From positions 26,661,915 through 26,725,914 of the forward strand of contig NC_135212.1 in assembly GCF_052324685.1 (NCBI RefSeq): a DNA stretch of 64,000 bases, given 5' to 3'. Origin of the DNA: Brachyhypopomus gauderio. Taxonomy: Eukaryota; Chordata; Actinopteri; Gymnotiformes; Hypopomidae. Below the pieces are notes generated by a model. That model was given only the letters and a program-made list of their open reading frames with translations. It was not told where the DNA came from and ran no database searches. This document shows positions 1 through 15,507 of this stretch, one piece after another. A program made the translations under genes and the position numbers. Each line of letters opens with the position of its first letter. Positions within the stretch are counted from its first letter, which is position 1.

Positions 1-325
1 TATTTTTGGAGTCGTTTTGGGAGTGCAGAAACACGGTGCAAGCACAGATTTATCGATAATTTAACACAACGATTGTCTGCTAATCGCTTTGCCGCTATGA
101 CTGTTTAACGTGAGCGTCGCATCACTGACGTCATGTTTGAGTTCCAGCGAAATGAACCAATCACACGAGGCACCAAGCGGGCCTGGGCACGGATAACGCT
201 CACACTAGAAGCGAACCGTGCCCGAGTCCACATGAATCGTGCCCTGGCCCACCTCTTCAAGCGGGCCCGAGCACGGTTAACTGATCCGGGATCACACAGA
301 GCCTAGTGTGAGTACGCCCTTAGAC
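1..325. mobile_element. End of a non-autonomous DNA transposon (MITE-like), cut by window edge
   Basis: The segment 180-320 contains repeated GC-rich blocks around the motif CCGTGCCCGAG / GGGCCCGAGCACGG, and CTCACACTAG at about 209-218 is inverted as CTAGTGTGAGTACG at about 304-317. Terminal sequences of the form GGCGTACTCACACTAG are common at the ends of fish MITE families. I take the region as one end of such an element, with the other end outside the window. No coding sequence is visible. The superfamily is not determined. Confidence 0.45.
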
Positions 326-1404
326 ACAATGCAGGTGTAAAATTTTGATTGACAAGACATTCTATGGTTTCTCTCTAATGAGGAAAATAACTGCAAAATG
401 GTAAGAATTTAACCCACACAGTGAAAATTATGTTTCTGCTGAAAAAGTCTGAAAGATATCAGACAGAAAAATCCACTCTGTATTTTTCATGAAATGTCAT
501 GAAAGGGTTATCTTCATTCTGCTGCTTAACTACACAGAGTATATGAATATGCAGATGAGTATATGAATATGCATTCACGACACTGAACATTGTATCTCAG
601 TTTTGGGGAGCAGCAGAATTTCACAATTAACTCCCCCCCACCAAAAAAAAAAAAAAAAAACAAATTAGCGAAGATTTTCAAATATATTTCCCTTCACATC
701 TAGAGCGTAGCAGAATGCTACACTGTTTAGCCCTTGGTATTGAAATCTGGAAAATAAAATAAAAAATAATGGTATTTTTTATTGTAGGCTCTGACATTCC
801 TCACAGGTAAGCACATAATTCTCAAAGCAGCAAATGTGTGAATTTAAATGGCAATGCTGTTGTACAGCCAACAGAAATGATGATGACAGAGTTGAAGGAA
901 ATAGATTAATTGGAGCCCCGTGTGGAAGAGGCATCCATGACTGTGGATCACTCACTTACTGATGTTTATGACCTGACAAAACACACATCTGTCACTTTCA
1001 GTAACAGGTGTGTAAACACCAATACTGCATGTGAGGGCCTGCTGAAAAAAAAAAGTGTGTACTTATAAAAACAGGCCCTTTTCTACATCACACTTTTAGA
1101 GGATTTACTACATAATTTCTTATTACTTTAAGCAAAGTGTTATTCATTTGCATTAGGAGGACAAAACACATTTAAGCTTCGTCGTAGTTAGCTAGTTTCC
1201 TCAATAGCCTGCAATTACTTTTTTAAAAGAGCAGCGTAGCTGGAACTAAGCTACTTTAAATTGTGAGTAACGTAGAGCTTTAAAAGATACTGTTTCAAAG
1301 TAGCTTTCCCATGATCCCCAATCTCAGCTTCACAGAATGTCCTATACCACTCTGCACTAATAGATTTACTCCTCCACCCTTTGCCTCCCCACAGGTCCAC
1401 TCAC
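326..1404. other. def8 intronic/non-coding DNA, nothing recognised
   Basis: The stretch is AT-rich, with an A-run near 640-660 and no reading frame that resembles a protein family. It lies downstream of the first def8 coding exon on the minus strand, so it should be def8 intron, but I see no further def8 exon in it. Confidence 0.5.
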
Positions 1405-1510
1405 CAAGCTTTGGTGTATCTTTTCTGTCTGGGGTCCCATCATTTTCTCCCCTGTCAAATGGGTTGACGTGACCCTGGCGAAAGCGAGCAAGCCTTTCAT
1501 CGTATTCCAT
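1405..1510 (-). CDS. def8: def8, first coding exon (differentially expressed in FDCP 8 homolog), partial
   Basis: Read on the minus strand, the exon begins MEYDERLARFRQGHVNPFDR and continues to a GTGAGT donor next to 1405, giving 35 codons plus one base. The start MEYDE-LARFRQ-H-NPF is the conserved N-terminus of DEF8, a C1-domain and zinc-ribbon protein that acts with RUN-domain partners in lysosome positioning and bone resorption. An acceptor (CTTTAAAG) lies about 15 bases upstream of the ATG, so a non-coding first exon must exist; a good candidate donor is at 3023. All later exons, including the zinc-binding parts, lie left of the window. The position next to tubb3 matches human TUBB3-DEF8 gene order, which supports the call. 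Confidence 0.85.
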
Positions 1511-1973
1511 ATCACCCGTCACACCTTTAAGGGACAGACATCCATTTATTAATAAATATGCCACAGTCTTTGAAATAGTAGAACAGTTTAGCTGTGTCAT
1601 TGTGGCTTTGAAACCAGCACACAAGTGAAAGAATGACTCGATACATGCAAATGAAAAATGTCAGATTTAAATGGAGGGAACCAAAAGCATCAGTCTTTTG
1701 GATTCATGTAACGTTAGTGTTGCTTTGGTAATCATATGCCGTATTTCTGATCATGATTCTGACCTTCAAGGCGAAGCACATACATGGCATACTTTAAATC
1801 ACAAGTTCAATCACAATTAATGCTAATACTGAAATACAAAGCCAAAACATCATCTTGTTGGAGATGACGATGTTTAGCAAAATTCATTAAACTCACAAAC
1901 GTATTACTCAAACAGGCATATTTAAGAATTACAGTATAGATTATAGTTGGGCGGTAAAGCGACTTAGGAACCC

Positions 1974-2550
1974 TGACATCATCCGTACATGTATGATAAT
2001 CTGACAGCATCTGTACACTTATGATAACATGACATCATCTGTATACATATGATAGATAACCTGACATCATCTGTACACGTATGATAGATAACCTGACATA
2101 ATCTGTACACGTATGATAGATAACTTGACATCATCTGTACACGCATCTGTACACGTATGATAGATAACCTGACATCATCTGTACATGTATGATAACATAA
2201 CATCATCTGTACATGTATGATAACCTGACATCATCTGTATACGTATGATAGATAACATGACATCATCTGTACATGTATGATAACCTGACATCATCTGTAC
2301 ACATATGATAGATAACCTGACATCATCTGTACACATATGATAGATAACCTGACATCATCGGTACATGATAACATAACATCATCTGTACATGTATGATAAC
2401 CTGACATCATCTGTACACATGTGATAGATAACCTGACATCATCTGTACACATATGATAGATAACCTGCCATCATCTGTACACATATGATAACCTGACATC
2501 ATCTGTACATGTATGATAACCTGACATCATCTGTTCATGTATGATAACCT
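1974..2550. repeat. Minisatellite of 23-32 bp units in def8 intron 1
   Basis: About 20 tandem copies of a unit built on CTGACATCATCTGTACA followed by TATGATA, with or without an extra GATA. Unit length alternates because the GATA insert is present or absent. Each unit holds TGACATCA, one base from the palindromic CRE/ATF site, and the partly palindromic GTACATGTAT. Short reading frames crossing it are by-products of the repeat. Confidence 0.95.
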
Positions 2551-3023
2551 GCACTGAACGCAAAGCATCTGTCAACTGTCCAACTAGCAAGACACCCAGC
2601 TAGGTACACAATCCAGCTAATATTATCGAAGAAACAAAAGTAAAGAATACTAAAATATGTGTACGTCCATACGAAACAACGTTGTTTTAGTCTGCTTAAC
2701 ATAAAACAGTCACAGAATCAAACTGCCTGCAACCTGACGGCACACCCAGGCTATGACTACAGCTAACGCTAACGCTAGCCTGCTAACGTCAACATGGAAT
2801 GCATACAGCTAGCTATTAGCTATTATTGTTGCTTACAAAACGAGCTCCACATAACGGACCGACGGGCGGTGAACTTCACAACTAACTGTAGGAATGGAGC
2901 GTTTAACTGACTGCACTGTCACTACAATATTCTAGCATAGCTAGCTAACAACGGTTAGCCTTCTCGAGCATCCCTTACGTTAGCTGCACGGTTTAGAGAC
3001 AGGTCGTCTAGACTAACGCTTAC

Positions 3024-3150
3024 CTCATGTTGATCTAACACCGACAGTAATTTAAGGACATCGTTCAGGCAGCACCGGACATTAATTAGTGTTCGAGTTT
3101 CATGTGTACATTAAAGAAGCAACATGGAGCTGGCACGTCCGTCAGTACAT
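3024..3150 (-). promoter_or_regulatory. def8: Putative non-coding first exon and promoter area of def8
   Basis: On the minus strand a consensus donor (ATGAG|GTAAGC) ends a possible exon at 3024. The 5' end cannot be fixed from sequence and 3150 is only an approximate limit. The surrounding 2740-3180 is richer in CG and GCTA motifs than its neighbours, as expected of a promoter. If spliced to the acceptor near 1525, the leader gains a five-codon upstream frame that ends immediately before the def8 ATG. Confidence 0.45.
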
Positions 3151-3199
3151 GTTTTCTTAAGACTGACATTCCCCGTCGCTTAACTGGAGCCAATGTATG

Positions 3200-4497
3200 C
3201 CTTACGGGTTTGTATACAGCGACCTCTAGTGTGCAGAGTAAGTACTCGGAGTAAAAAGAAAATACAAATAATTTCAGTGTTTATTCAATAATTTAAAATA
3301 TTTATTTAAATATGTTGTCATTTATGTTGGTTAATAAAATATTCTCAAGTAAACATATTAAACATAAGAGATTGCCATTACCTTCATTACAACAACACAT
3401 TCTAAGGGTGGTAACATAGTACTTTTCACTTAATCACCTCAGGAGCTTGGCTGTGTACCTCAGGAGCTTGGCTGTCTGTGAAGCATTTATTTCTTTCAAT
3501 ATTCTTAACGGCCCTACATTATGCAGACCTGAATGATTTAGCAGCCGTTGTTCTTTATTACAGGAAATGAGTCCAGTAATGCAACTCAGAGGCTGTTCTC
3601 CTAATTAACCTTTTAGTATCCTGAGTGCAGCAATCAGTTTCGGGGATACACTGAATCCTAAATGATGCATGACAGGCACTAAAGTAGGGAAACAGCGCTC
3701 AGGATAACAGGATGAATTTTGTGGAGAGCTCGCCAGCTGTAGTTTTTTTTTTGTAGATTGTATTGCTAGGACATGGCTCATTACACTCAGGGATGTGACT
3801 AGTGCTGCAAGTACTAGTAATTTGTTTGTAAAGGCCACAGTTGACCATGTAAGAAAAAACATTTTTGTAAACTGATTTTTTTGGCTGATGAACTAGAACA
3901 GGATACGTAGAATTACATTGTAGGCATTAAAGCAATTTAGTACAAGGGACTGTATCTGAAAACATATTTCAGAAGGGTCAGTGTGCTTTTCAAAGCATGC
4001 ACTGTGTGTGTTCACTCTATGGGCTGCTCTTTCTGCTGTAACATCAACATGTGAGCTTTCTAACTGGTCCATTTTGTCAGTGCTGAGGAAAAGCACAGGA
4101 GAGGCTCTCTGGAGAAAGATCTCACTCTTCTTGCTGTGTTCTTCATCTACTCTGAGCCTAGAGTGCACCTCCACCTCAAGGGACAGCTTGTTAAATTTAA
4201 ACACCATCTGGGTCATCGTTACATGGCGCTTTTATGCAGTGGAGCCTTCAACCAGTGACATTCCACATTATCATTGTTAATTTCAATAAGAAAGACACTT
4301 TTGGAAAGTCTTATGGCTCTATAAGAATCCAGAGCAGGTAATTTAGAGCAAAAATATTGCATTAGGTTTCATGGACTGTCTATGTGCATCTAATATCAGA
4401 TTGCTTTGGGAGCATAATAAAAAAAATTGTGATACTTCTCTATAGTGAGACTTCTCAGAAAAAAAATTGCACTTATCAAATACACTTGAAACATTTG
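3200..4497. other. Intergenic def8-tubb3; one unassigned minus-strand frame at 3893-4216
   Basis: Most of this stretch is AT-rich with nothing recognised. On the minus strand, 3893-4216 is open for 107 codons and reads like coding sequence in its first 85 residues (TQMVFKFNKLSLEVEVHS, later DQLESSHVDVTAERAAHR). I do not recognise the family. It could be an exon of an unknown gene, a decayed retrocopy, or chance. No promoter or clear splice signals single out one option. Confidence 0.3.
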
Positions 4498-4503
4498 TTT
4501 ATT
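4498..4503 (-). promoter_or_regulatory. tubb3: Poly(A) signal of tubb3
   Basis: AATAAA on the minus strand, about 235 bases after the tubb3 stop codon; it is the first canonical hexamer I see downstream. Confidence 0.6.
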
Positions 4504-4734
4504 TAAGATTAGTCAGTGAACAGCAACAAATACAGTATTATAAAGAAGGCGTTATGGCACAGTAAAGGGAGCTACTGTTTTAACTGGCACAAATAGCTAA
4601 CATGAAGGTTAAACTACCAGAGGGAGAAGTGAGAGTTTAGATTAAGATTAAGATTAAGCAGCACACTCAGAGGTTTGATCTGGTGTAGAGCGGTTGGGTG
4701 TATATGTAGGTGGATTTCACAACTTCTGGAGTGT

Positions 4735-10133
<5,399 letters not shown>

Positions 10134-10209
10134 CCTGTCTTTTGGTGGGCGTGCAAGTCCTAGAGCTTTCGTGAAGATCGAGTGTCTCCTCAAAATCGCC
10201 GGCAGAAGA

Positions 10210-10325
10210 CCCAGCCAGGGATGACTGTGCTTTTTATACCACAGACGCCGCTTTACTGCACAGAGAGAGGGATGCTAATGACCAGTGACGTCAGGTTCTG
10301 GACAGCCGTGCGATCATAGCCAATC
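10210..10325 (-). promoter_or_regulatory. tubb3: tubb3 core promoter: TATA box, CRE and CCAAT motif
   Basis: On the minus strand a TATAAAAA box lies at 10231-10238, about 100 bases upstream of the tubb3 ATG. A perfect palindromic CRE, TGACGTCA, is at 10286-10293, about 50 bases further upstream, and an ATTGG (inverted CCAAT) is at 10320-10324. The spacing fits a TATA-driven transcription start near 10205 and a short leader. A CRE suggests control by CREB/ATF factors, which is inference. Confidence 0.65.
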
Positions 10326-10334
10326 AGAAACACA

Positions 10335-10982
10335 CGAGGAAAAGGCAGAACTAGATAGGCGAGCAGGCAGCATCAGCACCAAAAAAACGATTTAATGATG
10401 TATGTGAAAAATCTTTATCAGCATGAATTATTTAAAGGCTTATAATTTCAAAAAATACAAGTTGAAGTTTAAGAGAAAACATATCTTGTTCTGCGACGTC
10501 TAACTATGGAAACTTGGATAATATATTTAATATCACATTAATATCACACACACACACATAGTAAATTGCTTTACAAATTGTTCTTTCAGATATCTGACCA
10601 ATCTGCCACACAAGGGGATGTCTAACAAATATGTGCAATGAATGAATTTCTCTTTCATGAAGATTTTTAATGCTGGAGTCTTCCGTTTTAACAGTTGGTA
10701 ATTGTTCGAATCAGGACTGCCTACGTGTCCTCCAGTAACCCTGTTCTCCACTCCCGTGCAGAAAGACCTTATTTCAGGACTTCTCACTCCTCCTGTTTGG
10801 TCCCACATGGACTTTGGAAGGAGGCAACTGTGACTCAGGACAGTAGTTCTGAAGTACTGCAATGGCAGCCTGGAGGTGGAGTTACAACAAAAGTGAAAAA
10901 TCCCTGACTCATTCTGACCCCACCCACAGTGAAGTACATATCGGGCTTTGGGCAGGATCTGATATCAAATTCTTGAAATTCT

Positions 10983-11025
<43 letters not shown>

Positions 11026-12355
11026 AATGATAAAAGAAGCAAAGGAAAAACAAGGAAAGAAACAATCAAAAAGAATGAAAGAAAGGTTGCATTTTTTTGC
11101 AAAAGTAATCACAAAGTCAGTGGTTTTGCACACTCATGTGCTGACCTATGCTCACAGCATGATGTATTGATTTCTGACATGCCTGGCAGGGGGACAGATT
11201 GAGGGCTTCATTGAACAGCCATTGCACAGACAGATGGTGCCAGCAATTGTGAGGAGTGAGGAACTGCCCAGACAGAAGGAGGGCAGTTACAAAAACATTT
11301 TCAAAGGAAAGTGGGTTCTCTAGTTACGCATATCCATAATGTGCTTCCTTTCTTCATATACCTTCTCTGACAAAAGGCAGAGTATAAATGTCAACTCAGG
11401 AGACTGTAGAGAGGTGCCCAAGGCAGGTCTCAAAATGAATGCTCAGCTGAGCCCCTGAGCTGAAGACTGGCCTATTCTCTGCAGCACGGTTAGAGCCAAA
11501 TGCAAACTCATCTCATCACCGACAGCAGACTGCAAATGTTGTTTTACATGCATTTTTAAACATTTAAACTCTGAAGCATTTCAAGCCTTGCATATGCTGA
11601 GTAAGACTTTTCCCCATGTGTTTTTTTGCAGTCTGTAAGTTGCAGAGAATGTAAGAATGCCTCTAATGAGTTGCACTTCAACCTCACAGACACTAAATTC
11701 AAGTCCTGTATTTAAGAATTTGGACTGAAAGTGTTTGCTATGAAAAACATTCAAAAAAAGCTGTTATTACATTATAGGGTTCCTTTAGATACGTATGCTA
11801 TTAATTGTGAATCCATGGTAAACACTGCTGTGGGTTTAACAAATAAATGTAACATGATTACAAAAGAAAGAAAATTACAAATGCAAAGTCATCATGCTAG
11901 TTAACAAAGGACATGTGGAAACCCCCTGCTGATATGGACCACAGCGCTCCCTAATGAAGTGATGTTCATATACAGCAGCTTCTGGGTTTTTTCATGTAAA
12001 CTGTAGTACACTCTAGTGGTCAAGGCCTGCTGAAGCACTTCATTTCCTGACCAAGATGTGGTAAAAGTCAAAGTAATTGCAAGAAATTGGTCATCAAGGG
12101 TTCAAGAAAACATGCCACAGGCATTAAAATAACATCACTGAACTTTTCTATGATTATTGTGAATGTAAATTCTGAATATGATCAATTTTACTGTAACAAA
12201 ACCTCACAGAAAGAAGGACTAAGACAATATTGCTGGAAACCATTAACCGTGGGGCTTATGTTGTCTAGATGTCTAGTAATATCCACTGAAGTTTATTTGT
12301 GTTATTGAAAGATAAACATTTAAAACCAAAACAAAAAATTGTAATCAATTATTGT
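10335..12355. other. Intergenic mc1r-tubb3, no gene; (GAAA)n at 10983-11026
   Basis: AT-rich DNA without recognisable coding potential. The tract 10983-11026 is about ten GAAA repeats. Short frames at 10533-10862 and 12087-12308 show no family resemblance. Confidence 0.6.
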
Positions 12356-12359
12356 CAAG

Positions 12360-13645
12360 CCATAAGGACAGAGCAGATTCAGTAAAACCAAGGTTTTAAT
12401 ATGTAATCAAAAGCAATACAAAAACATAGGCAGAAACAGACAGTGATTAAAAAAAATCACAAAACAATCAGACAAATAAGGGTAAACCATATACAGTTCA
12501 TTAGTAGGTGGAGCTAATGAACAGGGGAATCAGAACAAAGGAGGATCATGGGAAATGTAGTCTGTGGGGGCAGTCACAGAACAGCTGGTAAGGGCACTCA
12601 TCAGGACTGTGGCCCTCCTAATTCACCAGGAACTGGATGGTGCCATCATGTCTCCTGGAATCAAACTGTTGTACTGTATTGTCAGGGGATCTAATGATCT
12701 CCAGAGAAGGAGTAGGAGTGTTATTGGAGTTGAGATCACTCACAACATAAGGTTTGAGATGAGAGACATAGAAAGATGTTGATATGTAGTGAGTGGCTGG
12801 CATTCAAATATTGTTTATCACCTTGTTGATTCTCCTCTCTATGGGGAAGGGAGCCAGGTAACAGGGCTTTAGGTTGTCACACACCTCCAGGTGCAGGTAA
12901 TGAGTCTGGAGTTCTGTCCTGTCTCTTGGCCCTCTTGTAGGCCATCATACAGTCATCCATAGCACTGGTTGATATGGGACATTGGCCTCACCAAGTAAAA
13001 AGACCACCAGGTGAAATTTGGATGTGCTGCTTGGGTGCTGAGACAGGGTAGCCTCCACCTCTAGCTCAGAGGCAGTGAGCTCCTCAGCGTCTGAGTATTT
13101 CAACATGAGAGCTATAGTGAAGGTGGCCTTAAGGGAGTCTAAGGCCCTCTTGACCTGGGTATTTCTTGCTAGGTTTCCCCTTGAGTGAGGAAGTGAGAGG
13201 TTAGTAAGGTTAGCAAGGTCAGGCCAGTTCTAAGGTTCTTCTTGTCACCTTCTTGTTCTCCACGTTTACATCTTTAGGACTGATGAAATAACTGAAGAAT
13301 GTGGTGGAGAGTATGTAGAAGACTCACCTCTGCTTTCACAAAAAGGTTCTCAAACGGCCCCTTCAGTCTGCAACTTGGGCTATATGCTCAGGAAACATAG
13401 TGGTATATGCACATCAAAATGTATATCAAAATGTCATCATGTACATTAACACGACCTTTACTGATTGATGACTGGAACCCTGATGAAGCATTAGCTAATC
13501 CATATAGCATTACCTGGTACTCTCTGTCCTGAGAGTACTCTCTGTCCTGACTACTTCACAATGTGCAGTAGTGAAGGCCATTTTCCACTTCCCTGATGGT
13601 GCTTCTGAGGGGTCAAGTTTAGTGAAGTTCCCCTGAGCCTTTCCA
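12360..13645 (-). mobile_element. Decayed Ty3/gypsy LTR retrotransposon, pol 3' part with chromodomain
   Basis: On the minus strand 12618-12803 reads YYSTSF-like sequence as FYVSHLKPYV then, after a gap, VQQFDSRRHDGTIQFLVN before a stop, which is the integrase C-terminal motif and chromodomain start of fish chromoviruses. Higher up, 13040-13180 reads RALDSLKATFTIALMLKYSD then ELEVEATLSQHPSS, matching the junction between reverse transcriptase and RNase H. Many stops and frame breaks separate the pieces, so the copy is dead. No intact LTR pair was recognised; the boundaries are approximate. Confidence 0.75.
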
Positions 13646-13654
13646 GGGACTGAG

Positions 13655-13697
13655 GGATTATGGGTTAGAGGTTAGGGATTAGGGGTTAGGGTTAGCA
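13655..13697. repeat. Short degenerate telomere-like repeat
   Basis: A run of imperfect GGGTTA-type units (GGGTTAGAGGTTAGGGATTA, then GGGGTTAGGGTTAG) next to the gypsy remnant. It is about 40 bases long, so it is a minor interstitial telomere-like tract. Confidence 0.75.
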
Positions 13698-13723
13698 TTA
13701 TACCAGCAGCATTATACCCTAGA

Positions 13724-13990
13724 GCAGGGTGACAACTCTCATGCATTGAGCCTGAGACTCACGCATTTGACTGTCTTCACACATTCACACGCCATACATT
13801 CGATTTCTCACGCTGAAAAAAATCTAGTTTATTTATCTCTGATCTACATTTATGATTCAATGAGGTACTACTTTGCCAATAACTGGCGATCGATCGGTCG
13901 CAATATAACACTTAATTTGTGTCCATTTTACCCCCCGGCTAACAATTTATGCTCAACACCCCCTCCGGCTAACAATTTATACTCAACACG
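13724..13990. mobile_element. Dispersed repeat, copy A (related to 51224-51475)
   Basis: Starts CAGGGTGACAACTCTCATGC and runs through CTCACGCATTTGACTGTC and AAAAAAATCTAGTTTATTTA to TAACAATTTATACTCAAC. The same string of blocks in the same order occurs at 51224-51475, differing at scattered bases. The CAGGGTTGCCAACTCTCACGC start looks like a hAT-type terminal repeat. No opposite end or target duplication was found here. Confidence 0.7.
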
Positions 13991-14616
13991 GACCAGGTTC
14001 ACCACAACACAGAAGAAGATCCTGTCACAGCCTTCTCTGTCTCACCATAGTAGAGAGGTGAACACCATCCAATGGCATTTCCACAGAGTCAACAGAGTGA
14101 GATGTAGGCATAGGAAGTAAAGGGTAAGATCATGATGTGGATCGTGATGTCCTGCTTCTTTCCTGGAAGAAATTACTTCTTTCTGAGACATGGATTCACC
14201 CTTCATGCAAACAAGTTCTGACATCAATCCCTTAGACTAGGCCAAAAGAAAGGACAACAGTGTAATATTACATATTTCTACAACATGGACCTCACCACCC
14301 ACAGAAAATAGTGCAGACAGTTATTGAACGTAATGGACATGATTAAAGTTACATTCATCTCTGCATTTACACACGATGGGGTCATATGACTGCCCAGTAA
14401 AGCTCTATAGACACATGCCTATGGAAAACTGAAACAAATACTACTTGTTAAAACTGATGCAATTATTTCTTGGATTACATTCAAGTAAGCAAGTCTTCCC
14501 AAAATAACCCACTGAGCCAATGGACTCCATCACAATCCACAGCCAGAGTGTATGATGAAGGGTTAAAGGGATATTTTATGTTTTCTATTGAAATCAGTGA
14601 ACGATGTTTATGTGCA
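13991..14616. other. Intergenic, nothing recognised
   Basis: Mixed-composition DNA between two repeats; no coding family, RNA gene or element end is visible. Confidence 0.6.
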
Positions 14617-15507
14617 GAGACATGTGTGGGGGCATGTGTGGGGGCATGTTTGGGGACATGTGTGGGGACATGTGTGGGAACATGAGTGGAGATGTGTGGG
14701 GACATGTGTGGAGACATGTGTGGGGGCATGTTTGGGGACATGTGTGAAGACATGTGTGGGGGCATGTTTGGGGACGTGTGTGGGGACATGTGTGGAGACG
14801 TGTGGGGACATGTGTGGGGACATGTGTGGAGACATGTGTGGGGACATGTGTGGAGACATGTGTGGGAACATGTGTGGGGGCATGTTTGGGGACATGTGTG
14901 AAGACATGTGGGGGCATGTTCAGTGACATGTGTGGAGACGTGTGGGGACATATGTGGAGACATGTGTGGGAACATGTGTTGGGGCATGTTTGGTGATGTG
15001 TGTGGAGACATGTGGGGACATGTGTGGGAACATGTGTGGAGACATGTGTGGCGGCATGTTTGGGGACATGTGTGGAGACGTGTGGGAACATGTGTGGGGA
15101 CATGGTGGGAACATGAGTGGAGATGTGTGGGGACATGTGTGGGGACGTGTGGGAACATGTGTGGGGACATGTGTGGAGACGTGTGGGGGCATGTTTGGGG
15201 ACATGTGTGGGGACATGTGTGGAGACGTGTGGGAACATGTGTGGAGACATGTGGGAAAATATGTGGGGACATGTGTGAAGACATGTTTGGGGACATGTGT
15301 GGAGACGTGTGGGGACATGTGTGGGAACATGTGTGGGGACATGTGTGGAGACATGTGTGGGAACATGTGTGGGGGCATGTTTGGAGACATGTGTGAAGAC
15401 GTGTGGGGGCATGTTTGGTGACATGTGTGGAGACGTGTGGGGACATGTGTGGGGACATGTGTGGAGACATGTGTGGGAACATGTGTGGGGGCATGTTTGG
15501 GGACATG
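14617..15507. repeat. 0.9-kb minisatellite of 12-bp units, GGGGACATGTGT type
   Basis: Some 74 units of 12 bases with variants GGGGACATGTGT, GGAGACATGTGT, GGGAACATGTGT, GGAGACGTGTGG and GGGGGCATGTTT. The plus strand is G-rich, and nearly every unit carries the palindrome ACATGT or its variant GCATGT. Because the unit is a multiple of three and lacks stops, long frames are open on both strands (for example 14481-15518 minus); they are repeat artefacts, with no start context, splice signals or family match. Confidence 0.97.

Noticed and set aside
1974-2550. CRISPR-like array
   Set aside because: Units are contiguous with no unique spacers, and the genome is eukaryotic.
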